From Acanthacorydalis orientalis (Eukaryota; Arthropoda; Insecta; Megaloptera; Corydalidae), in the NCBI GenBank assembly GCA_034766995.1, contig CM068317.1:15804255-15868254 (forward strand): a stretch of 64,000 nucleotides of DNA, read 5' to 3'. This document shows positions 1 through 10,915 of the stretch, piece by piece. The first letter of the stretch is position 1; each line of letters starts with the position of its first letter. The notes under the pieces are model-generated. The model did no database searches. It was given only the letters and a program-made list of their open reading frames with translations, and had not been told where the DNA came from. Position numbers and translations under genes: made by a program.

Positions 1-212
1 AAAATGGTACTGCTGTAACCACAAATGGTGCTCAATACCGTACGATGATAAAATTTTTTTTGCTCAGCTGTTGATAATCGTCCGTAGATGTAGTTTCAAC
101 AAGATGGAACCACAGCACATACAACAAGACCCGTTGTGAACCTTTTACGGAACATTTTTATCCACAAATAGTTGAGTATTTCTCGTGGTTCCATTTAAGA
201 GGACAATAATAC
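1..212 (+). pseudogene. Decayed DDE transposase fragment (Tc1/mariner superfamily), cut by the window edge
   Basis: Two forward frames together give a transposase-like stretch. The first 45 bases read NGTAVTTNGAQYRTMIKFF, and bases 94-108 read FQQDG followed by TTAHTT, the classic block around the second catalytic aspartate in mariner/Tc3-like transposases. The following residues (NLLRNIF) also fit that block. Frame changes and stop codons break the reading frame, and the downstream third-aspartate block is not recognisable. The element must begin upstream of the window. This is family-level recognition from motifs only. Confidence 0.55.
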
Positions 213-215
213 AAC

Positions 216-1038
216 TAAATTTATAATTTCTTTACAATGTTCAAGACCACTAATGTTTCTATTATCATTATCATCAAGTAATACATGTAAATCTATACTA
301 TTTTTTAGTATTTCTGATCTATTTTCATGTTTCATTTTATAAATATTGTGCAATATTTTAAACTTATTAACAAGTGATTTCATTTGTTCAAATATTTCAC
401 TAATTGAATTGATCGCAGTATCAAGAATGAAATAAAAAATAACTTTATAATTGTGTTGTCAGTTTATAATGGATTGGTCATTATATTCGTAATCAAAACT
501 GTTTTTTCCTTTTACGAATTCGAATCGTGGAATCGTCCCAACGTCATGTGGGTTCTTGTTGTACGACGAGTGCTCGAATATAAATACATACAGATTGAAT
601 GAAAATAAGTATATTAATGAGATTTTTTTATGTTTCGGTGTATGATATTTTTATTTGCTATAATGTTAAATATACTCACATATTAATTTTTACATGACTA
701 GCGTGTAGTATATATCTGAAGATGAAATCTATAATTGTAAATTAGATACAGGGTACCTTCTAGCAGCGGTGACAGCACTATATATTATTTAAGCTTTCTT
801 ATTCGTTATAAATAAACAAAAAACAACCAAATAATGAAACAACTGCGAAATATCTAACAGGCGCCTGGAGCATGCATCCTGTATTATATTGAATCCGTGT
901 TCTCATAGTGTATTTGAACTTATGAACAAGAAACTATCTACTGAATTAGTTTTCAGTAAGAACAGTTACGCACAGACTTCTCATTATTATGTGTACCGAG
1001 GGAATTACCTGTTTATGTCAACCAAAACAGTGTACTGG

Positions 1039-1039
<1 letters not shown>
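216..1039. other. AT-rich sequence without recognised genes
   Basis: No coding pattern, splice-consistent exon or terminal repeat was recognised. Short open frames here (for example 195-383 on the minus strand) have no motif I know. Confidence 0.4.

Positions 1040-1101
<62 letters not shown>
1040..1101. repeat. (TA)n microsatellite
   Basis: About 55 bp of uninterrupted TA dinucleotides, ending in GTATAT. It abuts the TA target site of the mariner that starts at 1102. Confidence 0.95.
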
Positions 1102-2392
1102 ACAGGTGGGCTGAAAAGTTCGTAGGCTGACACATAAATGGCGCTACTAGTATCAAATCCATATGCTTTTTAGTTAGCCCTAACCTTCAAAAGACGCGTG
1201 TATAAATTTGACAGCTGTTGCACTATTAGTATCTGAGTTATAGCATTTTTAGTGAAAGAACTTTTGTTACCTTGAAAAAATGGATAAAAAGGAATTTCGT
1301 GTGTTAATAAAGCATTACTTTTTGGCGAAAAAAAAATACTGTTGAAACCAAGGCTTGGCTTAATAAACATTATTCGGACTCTGCACCAGGAAAATCAACC
1401 GTAGAGAAGTGGTTTGCTAAATTTAAACGAGGCGAAATGAGCACCGAGGACGATGCACGCAGTGGACGCCCCAAAGAGGCTGTTACCGACGAAAACATCA
1501 AAAAAGTCCACAAAATAATTTTTGATAACCGTAAAGTGAAGTTGATTGAGATAGCTGAGACCCTAAAGATATCAAAGGAACGTGTTGGTCATATCGTGCA
1601 TGAATATTTGGATATGCGAAAGCTCTGTTCAAAGTGGGTGCCGCGCGAGCTCACAATCGACCAAAAACAACAACGAATCGATGATTCTAAGGAGTGTTTG
1701 GAGCTGTTCAATCCTAATAAATCCGAATTTTTGCGTCGATATGTGAGGATGGATGAAACATGGCTCCATCATTTCACACCGGAGTCCAATCGACAGTCAG
1801 CCGAGTGGACTGCACGTGATGAACCGACTCCAAAGCGTGGAAAGACGCAAAAGTCGGCTGGCAAGGTTCTGGCATCAGTATTCTGGGATACTCATGGTAT
1901 AATATTCATTGACTATCTTAAAAAGGGAAAAACCATAAACAGCGACTATTACGTAGCGTTATTGGAGCGTTTAAAAGACGAAATCGCGAAAAATCGGCCT
2001 CATTTGAAGAAGAAGAAAGTGCTGTTTCATCAAGACAATGCACCGTGTCACAAATCAATGAAATCGATGGCGAAATTGCAACAATTGGGCTTCGAATTGC
2101 TTCCGCATCCACCGTACTCTCCAGATCTGGCCCCCAGCGACTTTTTTCTGTTCTCAGACCTCAAGAGGATGCTCGCTGGACGGAAATTTTGCTCCGATGA
2201 AGAGGTAATCGCCGAAACTGAAGCCTATTTTGAGGCTAAAGACAAATCGTATTATAAAAATGGTATCGAAAAATTGTATGCCGCTATAATCGTTGTATCG
2301 CCCTCGAAGGGAACTATATTGAATAATAAAATCAAATTCTATCAAAAAAAAATTTTTTTCTATGCAAGCTACGAACTTTTCAGCCCACCTGT
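1102..2392 (+). mobile_element. Full-length mariner element (1,291 bp)
   Basis: The ends are inverted repeats starting ACAGGTGGGCTGAAAAGTTC and ending with the near-exact reverse complement (one mismatch region near base 25 of the repeat). TA dinucleotides flank both ends (1100-1101 and 2393-2394), the expected mariner target duplication. Length and structure are typical of a complete mariner. The transposase inside is frameshifted twice, so this copy cannot make active enzyme, but both ends look usable in trans. Confidence 0.92.
1280..2326 (+). pseudogene. Mariner transposase, two frameshifts
   Basis: The natural start is ATG at 1280 (MDKKEFRVLIKHYF). A frameshift in the A-run near 1328-1338 moves the reading into the main open frame, which is uninterrupted to about 2275. 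It carries the helix-turn-helix region (ARSGRP near 1456), MDETW near 1750 (first Asp), HQDNAPCHKS near 2030 (second Asp) and YSPDLAPSD near 2120 (third Asp), the D,D34D set of mariner. A second shift near 2276 displaces the final residues (CIALEGNYIE, stop at 2324-2326). All three catalytic Asp are kept. Two indels suggest a fairly young but dead copy. Confidence 0.9.
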
Positions 2393-2412
2393 TATATATA
2401 TACATATATATA

Positions 2413-2870
2413 CACTCAAACCTGTTTTTGTGCGGTGTTTTTTTGTGCGATTTTTTTTTGTGCGATTGTTTTTATGCGATTTTTTTTTGTGCGGTAAATG
2501 AAAATTTCAATAAATTTATTATTTTTGTTGAATTTTAGCAAAATAATGCAGTGTAATTTGAATATTAGTTTCTAAGTAAATTGCGGTACCGTTCAAGTCA
2601 GGTACAAGGGCGCGCATATCTGTCCTGTACCGCAATGGGATAATAAAGTTCTCTGCTGCACAGATGAACTGCTAGTTATTTCGTAAGGTTTTAAGTTATT
2701 TTAAACGTGAGACTTTTTTCTGCGGTCCCTATTCACCGCATAAAAAAATTATTTTTTAATTGTGTTCCGAAAACTATATTTTATAGCTACTCGTGAAGTT
2801 TTGTGCGATTTTTTTTTATGCATTTTCTTTTATGCGGTCCCTATCTACCGCACAAAAACAGGTTTGAGTG
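2413..2870. mobile_element. 458-bp non-autonomous DNA element (MITE) with perfect 24-bp TIRs
   Basis: Both ends carry a perfect 24-bp inverted repeat beginning CACTCAAACCTGTTTTTGTG; TA repeats flank each side, fitting a TA target site. Just inside each end are T-rich repeats of TGCGATTTTTTTT and GCGGT. There is no coding capacity. The family of the driving transposase cannot be named from this copy; TA target and subterminal repeats fit the Tc1/mariner/pogo group. Confidence 0.85.
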
Positions 2871-2997
<127 letters not shown>

Positions 2998-3089
2998 TCA
3001 GAAATTTCCTGGATCGGTTTTGTATCACATGTGGTCACGCGTTGTCATAGTAAACTACACCTTTTCTACTCACCCAAATTAGTCTTTTT

Positions 3090-3745
3090 TATGATTTTGG
3101 AATTCAATGCCTCAAGTTGTAAGCAGTACTAATCATCATTCACAGTCATCTAAATCCAGAATTTCATAATGCAGGGATTCTTTGTAGTCCCGACAACAGC
3201 ACAAAATTACTTTTTTTTGCCCACCTGATTTTGAAATCGAAGAAGCTAGATTCTGTTGAGAGAATATATACTGCAAATACGTTTTTGTAACTAACCCACT
3301 TTTCATCATCTGTCAGAAAACGATTTAAAAATGGTTCTGTTTTCTAGTAAGTGAGGTTTGAATCGTATACTAATATTCGATCCATCAAGTTCTTTGTGTA
3401 ACACCTAAACACATAACTTTAAAACGAGTCCAAACCGTTTTATGTGTTTTAGAGCATCTATTAAATGAGCTCCGAATTTAATTTCTACATCTAGTAACGT
3501 CAACAAGGGTTGACTGTTATCTAGTTTCGTAATATGTCGTCATCCACTTTAGAATTGAATTCATTTTCCAAATTAAATTTACTAACACGAACTTTTTTAA
3601 ATCAATTTTGGCAGATGCGTTCAATGCAGCATCCTCGCCAAATCCCTTACATAAGTTTTAATGGCGATCATCACTTTATTTCCTTTTTGGAATTCGAACA
3701 AAATACAATGTCTAAAATGTACTTGGTCGGTAGATATGTTATCGT
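3090..3745 (-). pseudogene. Decayed mariner-type transposase
   Basis: On the minus strand several frames add up to a mariner transposase. An N-terminal FEFQKGNK segment lies near 3690-3710, then a stretch like LLDVEIKFGAHLIDALKHIK, then FLNRFLTDDEKWVSYKN at about 3285-3330, the block holding the first catalytic Asp, then a KKVILCC segment near 3215. Stops and frameshifts are frequent, and the second and third Asp blocks are not recognisable. No terminal repeats were found. It differs from the mariner at 1102, being closer to the group with VTGDEKW. Confidence 0.6.
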
Positions 3746-3779
3746 GTGGAAAATATTTAAAAAATTGACACACTTCTAA

Positions 3780-4217
3780 AATTTAAAACAGGTGATAAAA
3801 TTTGTATACATGATCATTAAAAAATTGAATACAAGCGATGAAAATATTACGATATAAGTGAGAAATCCTTTGATTAGCTTCTTTATTTGTTATTTGTCAA
3901 AATATCTGCTGTAAACGAAAATGCTTTCTTTTTTCAATATAGAAAATTTCAACTTTTTTTTATGTATAGGTCACATCATCCGTTCCAAAAACGCTCTCTA
4001 ACTACAGATCGAAGTTTAATTGGCGACTTGCTTTAAATTTTAAACAGATATGAGCACAGTCAACTTTTTTGTATTTGAAAGAATCTATTTGAAAAATTTG
4101 GAAATATTTTGGAAAAAATTTATATATTTTGTATTTATTTATGTATTATGTATTTAACATAAAAATATTAACAATTTTTGTAAAAAAAATCACAAAAAAC
4201 TCAATACCAAAAATAAT
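3780..4217. other. AT-rich sequence without recognised genes
   Basis: Nothing recognisable was seen apart from homopolymer A and T runs. Confidence 0.4.
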
Positions 4218-4411
4218 TTTGTTTTTTCCGAGAAAAAAGTATAAGCACAACCTTATTTTTTAATTTGCTTTCTACACTACAATGAATTTCTCAATCCTGT
4301 AATTACTTTTATAAGTAGGGGAATCCCTAATAAATCATTATTTGTGCGATATTGACGTTGTAATGGGCATTTTTTTTTTCAAATTGTGTAATAAAGTGCC
4401 AATAAAATTAA

Positions 4412-5141
4412 GGGGACCCGGTGGTCTAACGGCCTAAAATTTAAGCTATTTTAAAAATTTTTTTTCTATATGAGGGTAATGAATAATGCTTTCAAATTTT
4501 TTACACTTATTTTATTACTAATAAACTACACAAAAATGAAAATAAAGACAAAAAAATTTTTTTTTTTAATTAGAAAAATGATGCTGAAGTCTCCCTCTCT
4601 AAAAAAATGGAATTGCGTGGTGAATGATGATTTATCTCTCCCTCTGATCTGAAATAAAACAATTGACGAATTTTTAATTAGTGTAAGTATAGCTATCGCA
4701 GGAAGTAGAATAAAAAAAAAAAATTTGACAAAATGGCGCGTAGTCAAAAGTACAAGTTTGAAAACGACCAGTATTTTTGAATGTTTTGTTAATAAAAAAA
4801 ATATAAATATTTTACGGAAACTATTAGTTTAATATGTTATTCAGAAACTATTAGTTTCAGAATAACATATTAAAATTTCAGACAAATCGGTCAAGTAGTT
4901 TTTTTTTCTGGCCCCCGCAAGACGAAAAAAAGTAGTTTCGAGATAAACGCGTTTAAAGTTTCAAGCAAGTATATTCTCAATATACTTGCTCACTTATTCT
5001 TCTACCTACCTGACCTTCTAATGGGCTGTAGATCCTGAAATACTCTGAATTTCGTCATCAAATTTTAACAGTATATTTTTAAAATACTATACTTTCGAAA
5101 AAAAAATCGATTTTTCGAAAATTCTAGACCACCGAGTCCCC
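4412..5141. mobile_element. TTAA-type (piggyBac-like) MITE, copy 1, 730 bp
   Basis: Bounded by TTAA on both sides (4408-4411 and 5142-5145), with inverted ends GGGGACCCGGTGGTCTA and its reverse complement (one mismatch at the right end). It has no coding capacity. Nearly the same sequence recurs at 45582-46293. The related Tc1 copy at 59662-60550 has a single TTAA (60348-60351) at the matching place, so the empty site is visible in this window. Confidence 0.92.
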
Positions 5142-5148
5142 TTAAACC

Positions 5149-6174
5149 ATGGGCTGAAAAACTAAAGAAACTACATTATTTGAACGGAAAATTATTTTGA
5201 ATTTGTATTTAAAAAGAAATCATACGGTTTTATTGAGGAAATAATAAATAAAATCCGATTTACAGTTCAAAGTATAATTAATATATTTAAAAGTAAAAAA
5301 ACCTAAAAAACAAACAAGAAATGGACATCCAAGGAAACTTTTGAGTAAAGAAGAACGGTCTGTCATAAAAAGAATTAAAAAAATCCAAAAATCACTTCAT
5401 CAGAAGTAACATCACAATTAAAAATAGATTTTAATACTAGTGTATTCTCCAGAACTGTGCAAAATATATTACTTACTGCTGGTTATAATGCTAGAGTACC
5501 TAGGAAAAATCCTATATAAGCAAAATCAATAAGGGTAATAGAATTAACTCTGCAAAAGACTTCCAAAACAAAAACATGGATTTTTGGAAAATAGTCATCT
5601 TTTCTGATGAAGCTAAATTTAATATTGTTCATTGTGATAGTCGAATATCTGTCTGGTGAAATCCTAATATAGAATTGAATGCAGAAAATGTGTTATCAAC
5701 TGTGAAACATGCGGATGGCAGAGTAATAGTATAAGGTTTCATGGCACCATCCGGTGTGGTAGAGCTTGGTTTCATCGATGGGGTATTGGATAAGATGATT
5801 TATATGAATATTTTGAAAAATAACCTAAAAATAGCGCTGAAAAGATGGGTCTTGAAAATGACTTCTACTTTCAACATGGCAATGACCTAAAGTACACAGC
5901 CCAGGTAGTAAAGGAATGAATTTTATATAACACCCCACATACCCTTAACACACCACTACAATCTCCTGATTTAAATCCGATTGAGCATTTGTGGGGGGAT
6001 ATAATGGATAGGAAGATCATAAAACATAATATAATTGCTAAATTACAATTAAAGGAAATGATTATACCCGAATGGTGAAATATAAGGCCGTAAGTGACCT
6101 ACAAATTCATTTCTTCAATGCCAAATAGATTAAAAGAGGTGATAGGCGAAATGTTTACCGACATATACTATTAA
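5149..6174 (+). pseudogene. Tc1-like transposase (copy A1), multiply broken
   Basis: Starts at ATG 5149 (MGRKTKETTLFERKII) and ends at TAA 6172-6174. Homology holds along the length: an N-terminal helix-turn-helix region, a GHPRKL linker near 5322, FSDEAKF at 5600-5620 with the first Asp, and SPDLNPIEHLW near 5963-5995 with the third. The second-Asp block is degraded: the bases read CAACATGGCAATGACC where a QxDN motif is expected. Many stops and frameshifts; not functional. Confidence 0.8.
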
Positions 6175-6454
6175 TTTCAAGTTTTTTGAAAATACTTATT
6201 AGTGAAATTCAAATTGCTACAAGTTGTGCCAATACTTTTTTCGCGAAAAATACGAGACTATTTTAATTAATACACTTTTTTTGCAATTCTAATGAATTAT
6301 TGTCATTATTTTTTTATTATTAAATAAGTAATACATTAATAAATATAAAATATATAAATTTGTTACAAAATATGTCCAAATGTTTTAATTATACCCTTTC
6401 AATTACAAAAAAATTAACTGTGCCAATACTTTTTTCGGGCGTGTGTGTACTCGT

Positions 6455-6459
6455 ATATG

Positions 6460-6515
<56 letters not shown>
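6455..6515. repeat. (TA)n microsatellite
   Basis: TA repeat of about 45 bp with a few interruptions, directly left of the Tigger-like element. Confidence 0.9.
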
Positions 6516-6522
6516 ATATATG

Positions 6523-8077
6523 CAGTAACACATCGAGTTACGTAACATGCGACTAACGTAAATTCAGTTACGTAATAACTCGCGAAAATGGTAAAAATGA
6601 TAATTTTGAAAACTACTAGCGCGTATGAACGTATTTGTGACTCTGCACAGCTGCGACTTTGATAGCCATCGCAGTCCGTATGAACATATAGTAGTAGCTT
6701 AGTCACTTCGTTGTTTATTTGCCCTTAGAATGGAATCGAAAAAGGAAAACCGTATGCGCTGGTAATAAATCTAAAAAACAAAGGTCTTCAATTACTTTAG
6801 AAGAAAAATTGAAGATTGAATCAATAACCATTTCGTTCCCCAGATGAGGGAATATTATGCCGAGAAACGGATCTCGTTTAAAGTGCTTCTCCTCCTTCCC
6901 CGCCCATCCGAAAGTGCTGGATAACTTTGATTCTGACATTAAAGTTGTTTACCTGCCTTCTAGAACCATCTCACTGTTGCAACCTATGGATCAAGGCACT
7001 ATTGCGACTTTCAGTCTACTATTTGTAGTGTACGTTTTCCCAAGCAATCAATGCCATTGACAGTGGTCAGGGCATTACTCTAGTTGATTTCTGGAAAAAC
7101 TATAATATCTTTAACTCTATCAAAAATATCGAGATGACATGGGATGAATTCAAGCAGACGACAATGAATGCTGTGTGTCCAGAAATAGTCCATAAGTTTA
7201 AGCGTTTCATAGAAGGAAAACAGAAAATGACTGAAACGGGTGCTGAGTTGACACAAGACTTACAGCAAACGACGGACACATGATTGCAACTGACAGGGTA
7301 ATTAGAGCTGGAAGTGGATAACGATGAAATTAACGAGCTTCTTTTGAGTCATGATGAAGAGACCTTATTCAGTTGAAGGCATTCTGAAATTCCGAAGAAA
7401 ATATTAAACCGATTGAACTGCCAACTCGAGACGTCAAGAAATTTACAACGAAGGGATTAGCCAGGGACAGGTTTTTAACCTGATAGACATGGTGTAAGCA
7501 AAATTAGAATCGATGAATTCGAACACCGAGCCGAACACTAAGAATGTTAGCCGCCGTATCTATTCCGATATGTCTAGATACAAGGCCATCTACGATGACA
7601 ACAAGCATGTGACCACACAATTTACTCCAAACATGTTTGTAAGATGACGCTCACAACAAATTCAAGATGACAACTCAGACGACCCCGACTACCCTCAGCC
7701 TTCAACATCGAGAGGTGTAGAAGTTGCCGCAGGACAGCATTCCTCTTCAGAACAATTCATCCCCAGCGACAGCTGACTCCCTACAGAGCCAACTTAGCCG
7801 TCACAATACATTTTTTATTTGAAAAGTAAATATTTCAGTTTGTTTTTTATATTCCTTTATATATTTTCCATACTTTTATAGCTTATAAGTAAATACTGCT
7901 ACATGATCTTTCTTTTATAAAATAACATGTAAATAATATATATATACATATAATAATAATAAATATTACAGTTTCTTGTGAAGTTACATTTAAGTAATTT
8001 ACAAATTCGACTTACTTACAATCCAAGTTATGTAAAGATTTACGGAACACATTACTTACATAACTGGGGGTGTACTG
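6523..8077 (+). mobile_element. Decayed pogo/Tigger-like element
   Basis: The ends are degenerate inverted repeats: CAGTAACACATCGAGTTACG on the left and the reverse complement of CATAACTGGGGGTGTACTG on the right, with TA repeats outside both. Inside, 6902-7011 reads HPKVLDNFDSDIKVVYLPSR and then TISLLQPMDQGTIATF, a hallmark of the Tigger/jerky DDE domain (SLLQPMDQG). The N-terminal DNA-binding part is reduced to traces near 6730-6850. The C-terminal acidic tail is traceable to about 7790. Stops and frameshifts occur throughout. Confidence 0.75.
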
Positions 8078-8079
8078 TA

Positions 8080-8112
<33 letters not shown>
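8080..8112. repeat. Short (TA)n microsatellite
   Basis: TA repeat of about 27 bp at the right edge of the Tigger-like element. Confidence 0.85.
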
Positions 8113-8115
<3 letters not shown>

Positions 8116-8399
8116 GTATGTATAGAAATACGTAGATAGATATTATGTATGAATAATGCTTAATACTTATACTTTTATTGCATTTAAATAATATATTTTT
8201 ATAAGTATTTTTAAAGTTACAATTTGGAAGTTGGTAGCGCTTTACAAGCAGGTGTAAGAAGATCTTCCCGAACTTCACGAGAAAGGTGATTATGTACTTG
8301 TGAAAATGAAAATTTCAGTTCAATTTTAATGAGAAGTAATGTTTAAAATTTAGTTCTAAAACTACAGTGTATGTGATCTACGGTAAATGTGCATTTATA

Positions 8400-9731
8400 A
8401 TGGCTAAAATAACAAAACAACCTTATCAGTGGAATCGTCAATCCAGCTTAAAATTGATAGAACTCTATGAACAACATCCGTGTATGTATGTGTCAACCAG
8501 AGCTGACTTTTCGAATAAGCACAAAAGAAGAGAAGCAATAGAAAAAATAACCGCAGAATTAAATGAAGCGTTACAGGTCGATATCACAGCTGACGAAGTT
8601 CAAAAAAAAATTAACGGACTTAGAACTCAGTTCATTGAAGTTCATAGTAAAGTTTTAGCTTCAAGAAACAATGATGAAGGGGATGTTTATGAACCAACTT
8701 TATGGTGTTACGACAAACTCTGTTTTATTTTACCATATATAACAAAAAGAAAATCAACAAATAGTCAAATGAATATGAATTTTTCTCCAGTGAGTTTTAT
8801 GTTTGTGTGATGAATACAATTTATGTCAAATTGTACTTTCTACAATAAAACAGGGATCGTATGTAAAGTTTAAAGTAATATTAGCGTATAATGAATCTGA
8901 TTTAAATGTTTATATCGTATTTAATTTTTTAAGCTACTTCATTTTTTCAATCGTCAAAAAAATATTTTTTGAAATATTGTGAAAGTATATAAGTTAACAA
9001 CGTATAGTAATTAACGCATTACAGTCTACTATTTCTAAAAAAAAATGCACCTGAGAAATTCCATGTTCTATGTTTTTGATTCCATGTTTTTAGAATAATA
9101 TTTAAATGTATGGTTATTGTATTTATGAATTAAAAATGTGTGCATATGACCACTGCTTTAATTTTAATGAATCGTACAAACATTCACAGACTGTAATGTA
9201 TTAAATAAATACACACTACATTTATTATTTAAGTTCTATATTTTTATTATATTTTTTTTAATTTTTGTACAAATATTTTTTTGGTTATATTTAACACACT
9301 CATTTAAACATCTGTTCAAGGTTTATATAAAAGACAATCGAGCTCATATGCAAATACCAAAACAAGAATTAAAGCCCTCTACACTTTATGAAAGTGAACT
9401 TCATGTACCTGACGATAATTTTATTGAATATTGTCCAAATGAACAATCTTGGGAAATGACATCATACAGCAATAGTAAACCAATGTTAAGAATGAAACGA
9501 CAACACAGTACTTCACCGAGTCATCATACTGAAATTGATTTTGGCCCTACTGTACATAAAAAGTCTATGATTATGACACAAGATGATCTTGATATATTTG
9601 GACAATTTTTAGTTAATGAAATGAGAAATTTTCGTAATCAATTAGTGTTGAAGAAGTTCAAAAGGGATGTTCTTAAAGCATTAATGAATGCACAAGAAAA
9701 AGATGATGATATAATTGATGAAAAATCATGA
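8400..9731 (+). CDS. MADF-domain protein with BESS-like tail (2 exons)
   Basis: Exons 8400-8789 and 9321-9731; the intron starts GTGAGT at 8790 and ends TTCAAG at 9320. The 390-nt first exon ends on a codon boundary and the second exon continues in frame, giving 266 aa. Residues about 17-113 form a MADF (Adf-1-type Myb/SANT-like) domain: LIELYEQHPCMYV near the start, INGLRTQF in the middle and PTLWCYDKLCFIL at the end. The C-terminus (DDLDIFGQFLVNEMRNF) resembles the BESS protein-interaction motif usual in these proteins. The family acts in the nucleus as sequence-specific DNA-binding regulators; the target is unknown here. An upstream in-frame ATG at 8367 would add 11 residues, but 8400 fits the family better. 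Exon 1 alone could be misread as a short gene because it runs on to a stop in the intron. No frame damage. Confidence 0.82.
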
Positions 9732-9900
9732 CATCTATGTGTTTATTAAATATAGTGTTATAGGTATGATATTTGTCAGTTTAATTTATATATTAATTAA
9801 ATATAAAACAGTGTGATGTAATTATCAGTGATAAATATTATCCTTTTTACCCTATTGTCAAGTACAACAAATTTAGTCATTTTTATGTAAGGCTGTTATA

Positions 9901-9906
9901 AATAAA
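9901..9906 (+). promoter_or_regulatory. Candidate polyadenylation signal of the MADF gene
   Basis: AATAAA lies 170 bases after the stop codon. It is the first clear canonical signal downstream, but such hexamers are common in AT-rich DNA. Confidence 0.4.
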
Positions 9907-9909
9907 TAT

Positions 9910-10554
9910 AATATTTTTAATAATAAGTATTTTAAATTGTAGTTTTTAATTTAACAGCTTCAAATATGATAAATGAATATGTATGTGTATTTGTACATGA
10001 GTGTGTTAAAAATTCAAACATTAAATTTCAAATTGTATCTTAATATAGTTTTAAAAATGGTTTCTATTTTTGGATAAATATTTGATTTTTTGAAAATAAA
10101 AAGTTTTATTAAAATTTTAAATATCAAATCATTTAGTACCAAACTATTAAATATGAGTCGAATGCATATAAAACAATTGAATAAATTGCATCAATACATA
10201 ACTGAATATAATATTTAAGGTTTTCCTTTAAGTATTTTCTCAATTTTTTGAACAGTAAATAAGATTGATACATGAAAAAAAAGTAGTAAAAAAATTTAAT
10301 TGTGCTGATAATTATGACAGTGGACGAGTCATATTTTTACTATTGAAATATTTAGTCCTTTATGTTTGTGTGTAATAAAAAATATTTTTACATTATGTAA
10401 CAAAATATTTTGCAAAGTATGTAAATCTCTTATTTAATTATGAATTTTTACTAGTATCATGAAAAAGATAATAAAATATATTTCAGTTTTATTCAAAAAG
10501 GGAAGTTATAAACAAGAGTATTCACTAACATTTTGTAATTGTAATCATATTAAC
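9910..10554. other. AT-rich intergenic sequence
   Basis: No gene or repeat structure recognised. Confidence 0.4.
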
Positions 10555-10915
10555 TTAATCTAGAATAATACTAAATATTTCTTCTTCAATAATGGTATTT
10601 TCTTTTTGAGGTGTTTTGAGAGTATGAAAATATTCATGGAAAATTGACGGAATGTATGGTAACAGATCCATTATATCCTTTAGTTTTTCCTTTGTAAGTG
10701 ATCGGATACTCACATAAAATGAAAATAATTGATTTTTTTTATATATATTTTCAGCCTTTTTTTGAATAAAATATCTAAAATCTGAAATTCTGCACTATCA
10801 TCTAAAGATGTTTTATAAAACATCTGATAAGGGGCATCTTTTAAAAATCTGATCCATTGTATTTTCAACCTATAAACAGATTCTCCGTTAATATTTTTCA
10901 ATCTGTTTGTAAGTG
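10555..10915 (-). pseudogene. Unrecognised coding-like block, two related segments
   Basis: On the minus strand, 10915-10725 reads SLTNRLKNINGESVYRLKIQ and continues QWIRFLKDAPYQMFY. After a frame change, 10705-10555 reads SIRSLTKEKLKDIMDLLPYI and continues to a stop at 10555-10557. Both segments begin with a similar DNA string (TCACTTACAAA followed by a Lys/Leu-rich run), suggesting a duplicated module. The residue pattern looks like real protein, not random AT-rich translation. I cannot name the family; a transposase tail or a host-gene exon pair are both possible. No good short intron joins the frames. Confidence 0.3.

Larger units (their letters stand above)
4218..6447 (+). mobile_element. 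Tc1-like element (copy A1), with a nested TTAA MITE
   Basis: The outer ends match as inverted repeats: CGAGAAAAAAGTATAAGCAC near 4229 and the reverse complement of CCAATACTTTTTTCGGGC at 6422-6440. A second right-end repeat lies near 6230 (CCAATACTTTTTTCGCG), about 190 bp inside the outer one, as in Tc1 elements with two direct repeats per end. Part of the same family lies inverted at 59662-60550. The 730-bp MITE at 4412-5141 sits just before the transposase start; without it the element is about 1.5 kb. Confidence 0.8.

Noticed and set aside
1918..2112. Minus-strand open frame across the mariner
   Set aside because: Shadow of the plus-strand transposase, without family resemblance.
4526..4747. 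Open frames inside the TTAA MITE on either strand
   Set aside because: They are not kept in copy 2 in the same form and are Phe/Lys-rich low-complexity translations.
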